Part shown: one piece after another, positions 7,007 to 13,928 of the stretch
Layout: the number at the start of each line of letters is the position of its first letter
Position numbering within the stretch: position 1 is the stretch's first letter
Source: an uncultured Blautia sp.
Lineage (GTDB): Bacteria; Bacillota; Clostridia; Lachnospirales; Lachnospiraceae
Direction of reading: 5' to 3'
Assembly (NCBI GenBank): GCA_900553515.1
Contig: USDN01000050.1
Location: forward strand, 1 to 20,618
Length of the DNA: 20,618 nt
Notes under the pieces: generated by a model
Told to the model about the DNA's origin: nothing
The model's database searches: none
Seen by the model: only the letters and a program-made list of their open reading frames with translations
Program-made: the position numbers and the translations under genes

Positions 7007-7966
7007 TTATTCTATCTTCATATTTAAAATATCATTTATTCCCGCATTTTTATCCAGGAGATCTGTTTTCTTTACCTCAATTTGTGGTATTTCTGAAGTT
7101 TTTTCAGATTCTTCCTGTTTTTTCTCTACCAACTTTATATCCATTTGTGTACATGGAAGGAACTGACCGGATGATTGGGACATCTGCATGAGAGGTATTT
7201 CCATATCTGATGCTTCCGCAAAAGATGCTTTGACCTTTATAACCCCTGCAAGGCGGACTGCCTCCTCCATGATCTCTTCCAGCAACCGTCCTGTTTTTAA
7301 ATCACTTATCATGAATTTTGCAAAGAACACCACATCCCTCAGCTCTGCAAAAGAGAAACCTTCTGTTTCTCTGACAATTTTTTGTAAGGTCAGCCCCTTT
7401 TCCAATAGGATATCCTGAAATTCTTTTTCAAAATATTCTTTTCGTTCCTCCTTTAACGGATCTGATATGGCACAGATAATAAATTTGCTGCAGAGAACCG
7501 GGGGGATTTCAAATATGTTTTCCGCTAGCGCAGCAAATACCACTTGCTTATTTTTATCTGCCAGTCTGCGCAAAAGCCCTGCCAGTATAAGAGAAATCCT
7601 TCCTGTACACAACTCCTCCAGATTCTGCAGAAGAACAAAAGTTTTTTCCCGATTCATTATCCCCTGTTCCAGTTCCTTCAGATAAGCAGCCGTTTCTCCC
7701 TCTGTCTCTCCCTTTAAATCCTCGGCATAAAAATTTAAAAAAGCATATCCCTGTTTTTCCATTTCTGAAGCAAAAGCTGCTGCAAGCGTATATTTTCCGC
7801 TGCCAGCCCTTCCCCAGAACAGAAAAGCTCTTTTCTCTCCATTTATAAATTTGTCTTTATGTACGGAAGCAAATCCTGACAAAATACTTTTCCATTTTTT
7901 TCTTCCGCTCAGCTCGTCCCAACCTGATACCGGGATTTCCTCATATTGATCTATAGCTTCCCACAT
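7007..7966 (-). CDS. Degenerate AAA+ pseudo-ATPase, paralogue of the upstream VPS4-like ATPase
   Basis: This 319-residue protein aligns along its AAA+ domain with the two VPS4-like ATPases of the operon but has lost the catalytic residues. The P-loop reads GRAGSGKYT (52-60), with Tyr where Ser/Thr should bind Mg2+. The Walker B acids are replaced (VLLQN, 111-115, for ILFLDE). The sensor 1 Asn is absent (FAALAEN) and the arginine finger is missing (VLCSKF for FLDRVE). The downstream TEGFSFAELRDVVFF matches the lid helices of its neighbours. It lacks the N-terminal MIT-like segment and ends in a charged, probably disordered tail (about 275-319). A structural or regulatory subunit is the natural inference. 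ATG 7966 begins 2 bp after the previous stop; the longer TTG-start version lacks a spaced SD. Confidence 0.8.
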   Translation of the reverse strand: MWEAIDQYEEIPVSGWDELSGRKKWKSILSGFASVHKDKFINGEKRAFLFWGRAGSGKYTLAAAFASEMEKQGYAFLNFYAEDLKGETEGETAAYLKELEQGIMNREKTFVLLQNLEELCTGRISLILAGLLRRLADKNKQVVFAALAENIFEIPPVLCSKFIICAISDPLKEERKEYFEKEFQDILLEKGLTLQKIVRETEGFSFAELRDVVFFAKFMISDLKTGRLLEEIMEEAVRLAGVIKVKASFAEASDMEIPLMQMSQSSGQFLPCTQMDIKLVEKKQEESEKTSEIPQIEVKKTDLLDKNAGINDILNMKIE

Positions 7967-7968
7967 TT

Positions 7969-9249
7969 TTATAAACTTTCCCTGTGATCCTGAATTCCCT
8001 TTTCCCAAGCCTCAATACGCGCAATATCTTCTTTTTTCGGAGTTTCCACATAAGTACTCAGCTCTTCATCAAAAAGTTTTTTTGTCAGTCGGATTGTTCC
8101 TGATTTCATATCTTCTATAATTCTTTCATCACTGCTTGATTTATTTATTTCTATAATTTTACTCATTATATTCTTAACAATATGGCCTGTATCACGGAAG
8201 CTCATTCCCTCTGTCTGCTCTGCCATTTCCCGGAAGGTAATATCCTCTGCCAACATCAGGCTTCCTTTTAAACGGTTTCTGAAATATCCTTCACGGGCTT
8301 CCATATCCGGCAGCGGAACATGGATCATTTCCACACGATCCAAAAATGCATTGTCCACCTCATCAGGAAAATTAGTTGCAGCAATAAGAATAATCTCTTG
8401 GTCTGAGGAGCTGATCCGATTATAACCAGTAAGAAACGCGGTAGTCAGAGACGCAGTGTGATCAGCTCTTCCGTCCTTAGCTCTCTTCCTACAAACACCG
8501 TCAATCTCATCTAAAAAAAGAATACAGGGAGCACATTTCATAGCCTCGTCAAAAACCCGACCTATATTTTTTTCTGCTCCCCCCACAAATCTGCTTAAAA
8601 TATCGCTTGCTTCCACAAACAGATAAGTATAATCCTGTTCCATTAACTCGTGGGCAAGAGCCTGAACAATAAAAGATTTTCCGCAACCCGGAATTCCATA
8701 AAAAAAGAATGCATGGAGTTTAGCCATTTCCAGATACTCCTTCAGCTCATCCCATTCGTTATCTGCAAGACACTGTTTTAATTTTTCTTTTACACCTACC
8801 ATTCCGGATATATCAGACAGAGAATGATGTGGTTTATCTTTATGCCATTTATTCTTATTTTCCGAATTATTTTCTCCCGAAAAATTAATATGCCTAGGAA
8901 TCTCTTCTTTCAAACTACTGCGGTTATCTGCTTTTTTATCCGGTTCTCCTACCTCTTCGACAGCTTCTCTAATCTGGTCTGCCACCTGACCGGCCAACTT
9001 TTCATAAAACACACTCTCCTCACCTGAGCAATTGGCCGCCATTTTATGCCGGACAGTTTCTTCCTGTCTCAGAAACTCCAATTCTTCTTTGCAGTGTTTT
9101 CCTCCATTATCCTCACGGGCTGCCTTTGCCTGTTTGTGGTAACGCTGACAGGCATTTTCATTTTCCAGCATCATTTCTACATATGTATCTGCCATATTCC
9201 CCCCAAAACCAAGTGTATTCTCACTTTTATCCAACATAATAGTCACCAT
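7969..9249 (-). CDS. VPS4-like AAA+ ATPase with MIT-like N-terminus
   Basis: This 426-residue ATPase has a full AAA+ module: Walker A GIPGCGKS (185-192), aromatic pore loop RFVGG (220-224), Walker B LFLDEID (D247, E248), sensor 1 N293 in AATN and arginine R305 in FLDRVE. Residues about 36-78 form a helical segment clearly homologous to residues 14-58 of the AAA-peptidase in this operon (RY..., MAA..GEE), placed as a VPS4 MIT domain would be. A tail helix near 393-415 (ETPKKEDIARIEAWEKG) resembles the C-terminal helix of VPS4/katanin ATPases. Such ATPases pull polymer subunits through their pore. The ESCRT-III-like protein encoded just upstream is the likely substrate. The start is uncertain: ATG 9249 was chosen; ATG 9195, three bases after GGGGGG, is the main alternative; GTG 9315 has poor SD spacing. 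Confidence 0.85.
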   Translation of the reverse strand: MVTIMLDKSENTLGFGGNMADTYVEMMLENENACQRYHKQAKAAREDNGGKHCKEELEFLRQEETVRHKMAANCSGEESVFYEKLAGQVADQIREAVEEVGEPDKKADNRSSLKEEIPRHINFSGENNSENKNKWHKDKPHHSLSDISGMVGVKEKLKQCLADNEWDELKEYLEMAKLHAFFFYGIPGCGKSFIVQALAHELMEQDYTYLFVEASDILSRFVGGAEKNIGRVFDEAMKCAPCILFLDEIDGVCRKRAKDGRADHTASLTTAFLTGYNRISSSDQEIILIAATNFPDEVDNAFLDRVEMIHVPLPDMEAREGYFRNRLKGSLMLAEDITFREMAEQTEGMSFRDTGHIVKNIMSKIIEINKSSSDERIIEDMKSGTIRLTKKLFDEELSTYVETPKKEDIARIEAWEKGIQDHRESL

Positions 9250-9260
9250 CTGTTTTCCAT
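9243..9260 (-). promoter_or_regulatory. Five-codon leader ORF overlapping the start of the VPS4-like gene
   Basis: ATG 9260 has an ideal SD (AGGAG at 9267-9271, 6-base spacing) but encodes only MENRW before TGA. That stop lies just past ATG 9249 in the sequence ATGGTGA. Ribosomes recruited by this SD could re-initiate at 9249, giving translational coupling. Alternatively it marks a one-base frameshift, natural or from assembly, at the true gene start. Confidence 0.35.
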
Positions 9261-9275
9261 ACCTGACTCCTGCTA

Positions 9276-10007
9276 TTATCTGAGATTCTTTAACTCTTCC
9301 TCCAGCTTCTTCCACACCTCCGCACTGGAATCATCCCTATTTTCTCCCATAACCTCTTGCCGGATCTCAGGATTCTCTGATAAGGTGTCCAGAATTTTTC
9401 CTGCTTCCTGATAAACATCATAATTGGTTTTTGTACAGCTTTCTACACTTTCACCATTGATCAGCCGTTCAATCACATCTACAGATATCAGCTCATCAGC
9501 AGATATCGGATCCTCTCTCTCTATTTCCACATCACCCAGTGAACTGAGCATTTTCATCAGATCCTTTCCTACTCCGCTTGACGTGGCATTAAGATTTCTG
9601 ATACCTTTTAAAATATTTCTGGGATTCATTTTTCCAAGCTTTCCATTCAGCCCACTGATCATTCCCAGAGCCACTCCCAGATCGCTGACACAATTATATA
9701 TTTCCCTGGTGGAAGTCATCTCCTGCATGCGTTCCTGAGCTGCTTTAATAATATTCAGCGAATAAAAAATCACGCCAATTCTGGAATAATTGGCAGAATT
9801 TTTAATGTTTTTCTGCTTGTTGGACTGTGCAATCAGTATTTCCTTCCGGAGCTGAAGAGCCAGGCTGCTTTTTAGATCGCGAAGTTTTATATCAGTTTCC
9901 AGAAGCTCTCCGTCAATTTTCTTTTCCTGCTCGATTTTTTTCTTTTCTTTTCTTAATTTCTTTTCTTCTCTTGTTTCCTTTTTGGGAAATAACGGGGAAA
10001 GTCTCAT
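9276..10007 (-). CDS. ESCRT-III-like helical protein with C-terminal MIM1-like motif
   Basis: A 243-residue, mostly helical protein with a strongly basic N-terminal helix (about 8-30) and a long helical region (about 31-100). A Met/Gly-rich segment follows (SGLNGKLGKMN near 118-128), then an acidic linker (about 158-230) and a final helix ending KKLEEELKNLR. The last residues match the spacing LxxxLxxLR of the MIM1 motif by which ESCRT-III proteins bind the VPS4 MIT domain; E238 stands where MIM1 usually has Arg. Size, basic-to-acidic charge order and C-terminal motif fit ESCRT-III (about 200-240 residues). PspA and Vipp1 are established bacterial members of this superfamily. Sequence identity is too low for certainty. 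The gene is directly upstream of the VPS4-like ATPase, with an AGAGGTAG SD. Alternative: an unrelated helical scaffold protein. Confidence 0.6.
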   Translation of the reverse strand: MRLSPLFPKKETREEKKLRKEKKKIEQEKKIDGELLETDIKLRDLKSSLALQLRKEILIAQSNKQKNIKNSANYSRIGVIFYSLNIIKAAQERMQEMTSTREIYNCVSDLGVALGMISGLNGKLGKMNPRNILKGIRNLNATSSGVGKDLMKMLSSLGDVEIEREDPISADELISVDVIERLINGESVESCTKTNYDVYQEAGKILDTLSENPEIRQEVMGENRDDSSAEVWKKLEEELKNLR

Positions 10008-10030
10008 AATTCTACCTCTTTTCTACTCCC

Positions 10031-11215
10031 TCACAGAGTGTTCTTTAAAACTTGTTCTGAAACTTCATTCTCTAATTTCTGCTCCTCTTCCAGTTCCTGC
10101 TGTTTTTTCTTATTTTCCAACTCTATAGCTTCTGCCTTTTTGCGTAGAACTGCCATACGCTTTGCGTCCTCCTCCTCTTTCATCTCCTGCTCCATTTTCA
10201 TATAAGCCAAATCGCTGGCAATAAAATGATCCACCAGCTTCTGATTGGAATAAATTGCTTCGATCATATTGTTGAAATGCTGCTCCAGTTTGTCCATCTC
10301 AGCAATTTCATCAATGGAAGCAGTCAGATACTCCGCATAGGTTTCCTGAAAGTTTGTAAGCTGTTCCACAGAAACACGGCTCTGCTGCTCTGTAATCCCA
10401 AGAAGCTGAAGTTTCATACCCTGAATATCATTTTCCAGGGCTGTTACTTTTACCTGAAGAGTTCCTTTTGCCTGCTGAGCTTTTTTCAGATTATTATAGG
10501 TTCTTACTGCCATAAGACGTCGAGACTCAAGCTCAAGCATTCTTCCGGTAATCTCTCCGCCGTTTACCACAATATCGTTAAAAGCATCGCGTATATCTAT
10601 ATTTTCATCCAACGCTGTGCTGAAGTTTGTTTGGGCCACTTTCGCCTTCTCTTTCAGACTGTTAATTTCCTCATCGAATTTTTTAATAGAATCCTCTTTG
10701 GCATTCAGATCTTCCATCATCTCTGCCAAGGCGCTGAGACGATTCACCTTCTCTATTCTTGCTTTCAGAATCTGCCCCTCATACTCTTCACTGGTCTCCT
10801 GGATAGGACCTCTGGATACTTTAATGCATTCTCCCAGGATACGCATCAGTTCATTAGCTGTATTTTCAGCGCCCCGCTGGATTGCCTTATCCATAAGAGT
10901 GATCATTTGTACAATCTTTGCGTCAATATCCGTAGTATCAAGAGCAAGGGTATCTGCTGATTTAAGAACTGCCTTAAAAGACTTCAAAATCACCTGATAG
11001 GTAGCAAGCACAGTATCCTCAATCTCACCGTTGTCACATTTTAAATACATACTGTCCAGAGCATTTAAAATATCCTCACCTCCGCGTCTGTGCTGACTTG
11101 CAAGTTGTCTAGCTTCTTCATACTTAGTTCTCTCTGCCGCTTCTTTTGCCTTCTGTTCCTGTATTCTTTTTTCCTGCTCTTTTTGTTCCTTTGATTTAAA
11201 CTTAAAAAATGCCAT
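10031..11215 (-). CDS. Coiled-coil protein, possible filament or scaffold subunit
   Basis: A 394-residue soluble, highly charged protein with no membrane segment or catalytic motif that I recognise. It starts with a basic, Phe-containing stretch (MAFFKFKSKEQKEQEKR) that could be an amphipathic membrane-touching helix. A helical domain follows (about 35-140), then a long coiled coil (about 145-280), a second helical section (about 283-335) and a Lys/Glu coiled tail ending SEQVLKNTL. The layout recalls PspA/ESCRT-III-type helical proteins, but no diagnostic motif supports that and it is longer. It lies 23 bp before the ESCRT-III-like gene, with a GGAAAAGG SD. Forming a mixed polymer with that neighbour is an inference from position. 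Confidence 0.75.
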   Translation of the reverse strand: MAFFKFKSKEQKEQEKRIQEQKAKEAAERTKYEEARQLASQHRRGGEDILNALDSMYLKCDNGEIEDTVLATYQVILKSFKAVLKSADTLALDTTDIDAKIVQMITLMDKAIQRGAENTANELMRILGECIKVSRGPIQETSEEYEGQILKARIEKVNRLSALAEMMEDLNAKEDSIKKFDEEINSLKEKAKVAQTNFSTALDENIDIRDAFNDIVVNGGEITGRMLELESRRLMAVRTYNNLKKAQQAKGTLQVKVTALENDIQGMKLQLLGITEQQSRVSVEQLTNFQETYAEYLTASIDEIAEMDKLEQHFNNMIEAIYSNQKLVDHFIASDLAYMKMEQEMKEEEDAKRMAVLRKKAEAIELENKKKQQELEEEQKLENEVSEQVLKNTL

Positions 11216-11255
11216 GATAACCTTTTCCTTTCACCCAGTTATGTAAAAGCTATTT

Positions 11256-11747
11256 CTACGGTCTCCCGAATATTTTCATAATGATCCAGATCAAAACACA
11301 GATAACAAGCACTGGTATCATAGCCATAGATGCTGAAATCAATGCATACACAATAAACTGTATGACATAAAACAAAACCTCTGCCCGAGCGCTGTCCGGT
11401 CTGGATATGATCGGAATTCTGCTGATATAAAATCCGATCATGGACAGAATAAAGGAGATCAAATAATTCAATTTAATATTCAACCACAGATTGTCTTCAT
11501 ATCCCAGACGGCAAATACCATAAAGACACCCCGCCAGGATAATGATACTCACAATGATTTCTATAAACAGAATCTGTCTGCACGTCTGATCGCCCAAAGC
11601 AAATACATAAAGCCATAAAAAAATTCCTGCTACAAACAGAATTATCAGGATCACTCTGACTGCCACACTGATGAATATAATTTCATTTCCTATACCTTTC
11701 AGCCATTCAAAAAAACCATCTCTGACAGTTCTTTTTCTCTTTCCCAT
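11256..11747 (-). CDS. Small integral membrane protein
   Basis: A 163-residue protein with a basic cytoplasmic start (MGKRKRTVRD) and hydrophobic segments near 22-50, 58-80, 92-111 and 124-158; the last could be one long or two short helices. I do not recognise a family. It is the only integral membrane protein in the operon and therefore the best candidate to tether the soluble helical and ATPase components to the membrane. The SD is GAGGAAG. It is spaced 38-40 bp from both neighbours. Confidence 0.75.
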   Translation of the reverse strand: MGKRKRTVRDGFFEWLKGIGNEIIFISVAVRVILIILFVAGIFLWLYVFALGDQTCRQILFIEIIVSIIILAGCLYGICRLGYEDNLWLNIKLNYLISFILSMIGFYISRIPIISRPDSARAEVLFYVIQFIVYALISASMAMIPVLVICVLIWIIMKIFGRP

Positions 11748-11785
11748 CTGTCTTCCTCTTTTCTGTACGGATTCTTTCAGAACTA

Positions 11786-12301
11786 TTATGCCAGAAGAGA
11801 AATTACCTCTGATTTTGCAAATTTTTTTCTGTCACCTACAAGAAACCTGAATTTCAGCTGCGGTTCCAGTTGAATTCCCACACTCCAGAACTCATCCGTA
11901 GCAGGAGCCAAAATCTTAAGTTTGTCCCTCAGCTTTCTGTCCTTCCTCTTGATATAAGTATCCAGAATCAGCGGTTCCCCTGCGTCAACACGGGCAAACT
12001 TTGTCTTGTTATACCATATTTTTTTTCCGGGAATATATTCAAAATTCTGTTCCAGAATCAAGATATCAATCGTTCCCACATGCTGGAGACTGCCATCCAC
12101 CATCTGATAACTGTAAGCTGCCATACCTATCTCTATTCCCTTCAGCTTCTTACTGAGAAATTCCCTGGCCATTTTCTTCATTTTTTCTTCATAATCTATG
12201 CTATTCCCGCCCCCAATCTTATCAATAACCGGAAATTCACAATGCGGACATTTTATATCATTTTCTTTTAAACCGTCAAATCCACATGCAAAACATTTCA
12301 T
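11786..12301 (-). CDS. Zinc-ribbon protein of unknown function
   Basis: A 171-residue protein starting with a compact zinc ribbon: C3-F-A-C6 and C18-P-H-C21. The rest mixes helices with probable beta strands (about 55-171: GTIDILILEQNFEYIPGKK, then LKFRFLVGDRKKF). No enzyme motif is visible. The start is fixed by GGAGG (12310-12314) with an 8-base spacer; an ATG five codons earlier overlaps that SD and is unlikely. Zinc-ribbon proteins next to membrane proteins often act as cytoplasmic adaptors, but no role can be read here. Confidence 0.75.
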   Translation of the reverse strand: MKCFACGFDGLKENDIKCPHCEFPVIDKIGGGNSIDYEEKMKKMAREFLSKKLKGIEIGMAAYSYQMVDGSLQHVGTIDILILEQNFEYIPGKKIWYNKTKFARVDAGEPLILDTYIKRKDRKLRDKLKILAPATDEFWSVGIQLEPQLKFRFLVGDRKKFAKSEVISLLA

Positions 12302-12338
12302 ACGTTCTACCTCCATATATTACTACCCATCGTTTTTC

Positions 12339-13901
12339 TTATCCAACAAACATGCCGCTTTCCAGATAACGGATCAAAGACATATATTGATTTCTGTATG
12401 CATTCAGTTCATAGTCTGCCTGATTCCAACGATCTTCAAGTTCCTTTTTCATCATCTCCACCGAATCCCTGTCCACTGTCCATCTGCTGTCAAGTACTGT
12501 ATCCTGACAGTACTGTTTCCAGACAATCTGAAGATTTTTTGCTTTTTCTTGCAACTCGGCAAACATATCTTCCTGCTGTTTCATCACCTCGGCAAGATAT
12601 TTTCTGGCGCTCTCATGTTCCTGACTGACTTCGTTCATATGTATCTGCTTTTTCGCACATTCCTCCTGCACCCGGTTGCACTTTTCTATTTCATTTATGA
12701 TCTCCTGCTCCAGATCACTGATCTGTTGTTCCGTCTCAGCCTTAAGTCTGTGGATTTTTCTGCTCTCCTCCTCTTTTTTTGCAAGCTTTACCTTTAGACG
12801 TCCGAGTCCTGCTTTTGCCTCCTGGTTCAGCTTTTCAGCTTCTTCATTTTTGCCGGATAAAGCCACTACCATAGATTCCATAGACAGTCGAAGCCGTTCC
12901 GTTTCATCCCACTTTTGAGCATTTATCTCTTTTAATTCGGCATTTTCCTGCTGTTTCTCTTCCAGCTTTTTTTGAAGCTTTTCTGCTGTTTTTTTCAGAC
13001 TATTTTTTTCCTGTTCTTTGGAAATCAATTTTTTTCCCACAGTCTCCATCTGCTCCTGCAGTTCTACTAAAGCAGCTTCTGTTGCTTCTATTTTACCTTC
13101 CATATCCCTGCACTGCTTCTCAAACTCTTTCTGCCTGTCAAGAACCTCTTTTTCCTGTCTGCGGCGATCTTCCACTTCCTTTTTTATTTTTTCTTCTTCA
13201 CTTTTTAAAGTCTGAATGCGCTTGTCCCATCCCTGAAGAACGCTTTTTATTTTTTCTGTTTCTTCCGCTTCTCTCCTATATTCTGTTTCTTTCAGTTTAA
13301 TCTGCTGGTTATATTCTTCCTGTTCTGTGCGAATCATATCCAACTTTTCTGTTAGTTCAGGAAGAATCTCCTCTCTGCATTTTTTAATCCGACTCTGAAT
13401 ATCCAGAACCTCTTTTTTCATATGGGACATTTTATCCAGACAGGATTTCTCCTCCTGCTCTCCCTTTTCATGCTCAGATGCCATGACCCTACACCTCTGT
13501 TCCAAAACATCTATATGTTCCTTACGATCCAGATATTCCTTTTCTTCTTTAAGCAGTTCTTCCTCACGCTCTGTTAGTTTCTGCAGATCTTGTTCCGCAA
13601 AAGCAAGCTTTTCTTTTGCATCAAAATACTTTTTCTCCGCTTTTTCCCAGCGTTCCCGGAAAGCTTCACTAAAAAGATCTTCATTCTGAGTATACAGCCT
13701 TCCTGTCAGACGATTCAGCCAACACAGCCGGGTAATCACCTCATCATAATTTCCCGGGTTTTGTTTCTCCAGAACCTGTCCTCCATTCTCACTTTTAATA
13801 TCCTCATAAGAATCCTTCCAGAGATCCAGCACATCCAGAATCGTAACACTTTCCTGCTGCTCCAGCATATGCAATGTATTTCTGACTATCCTGAACTTCA
13901 T
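12339..13901 (-). CDS. Long coiled-coil protein
   Basis: A 520-residue protein. A short globular helical head (about 1-85; LDVLDLWKDSY, VITRLCWLNRLTGRLY) precedes almost continuous Glu/Lys/Gln-rich coiled coil from about 88 to 485, followed by a short tail with LESGMFVG. There is no Walker A, so it is not an SMC or Rad50 ATPase despite the similar composition. Rod-like proteins of this kind serve as scaffolds, spacers or cytoskeletal elements. It follows the Hsp70-like gene after 27 bp, with GGTGGAG as SD. Confidence 0.75.
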   Translation of the reverse strand: MKFRIVRNTLHMLEQQESVTILDVLDLWKDSYEDIKSENGGQVLEKQNPGNYDEVITRLCWLNRLTGRLYTQNEDLFSEAFRERWEKAEKKYFDAKEKLAFAEQDLQKLTEREEELLKEEKEYLDRKEHIDVLEQRCRVMASEHEKGEQEEKSCLDKMSHMKKEVLDIQSRIKKCREEILPELTEKLDMIRTEQEEYNQQIKLKETEYRREAEETEKIKSVLQGWDKRIQTLKSEEEKIKKEVEDRRRQEKEVLDRQKEFEKQCRDMEGKIEATEAALVELQEQMETVGKKLISKEQEKNSLKKTAEKLQKKLEEKQQENAELKEINAQKWDETERLRLSMESMVVALSGKNEEAEKLNQEAKAGLGRLKVKLAKKEEESRKIHRLKAETEQQISDLEQEIINEIEKCNRVQEECAKKQIHMNEVSQEHESARKYLAEVMKQQEDMFAELQEKAKNLQIVWKQYCQDTVLDSRWTVDRDSVEMMKKELEDRWNQADYELNAYRNQYMSLIRYLESGMFVG

Positions 13902-13928
13902 ATCTCCACCTGCCTCATATAATATCTG

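Noticed and set aside
7967..8008. TTG start at 8008 for the pseudo-ATPase
   Set aside because: It would overlap the previous gene by 40 bp and its SD-like GAGG is only one base away; ATG 7966 just after the stop codon is simpler.
10226..10960. Long plus-strand open frame of 244 codons
   Set aside because: It lies antisense to the 394-residue coiled-coil gene, whose frame, SD and operon position are convincing. The composition reads like a shadow of Glu/Lys-rich codons.
12339..13901. SMC/Rad50-type ATPase for the 520-residue coiled-coil protein
   Set aside because: No Walker A, Walker B or ABC signature is present at either end; only the coiled-coil composition is similar.
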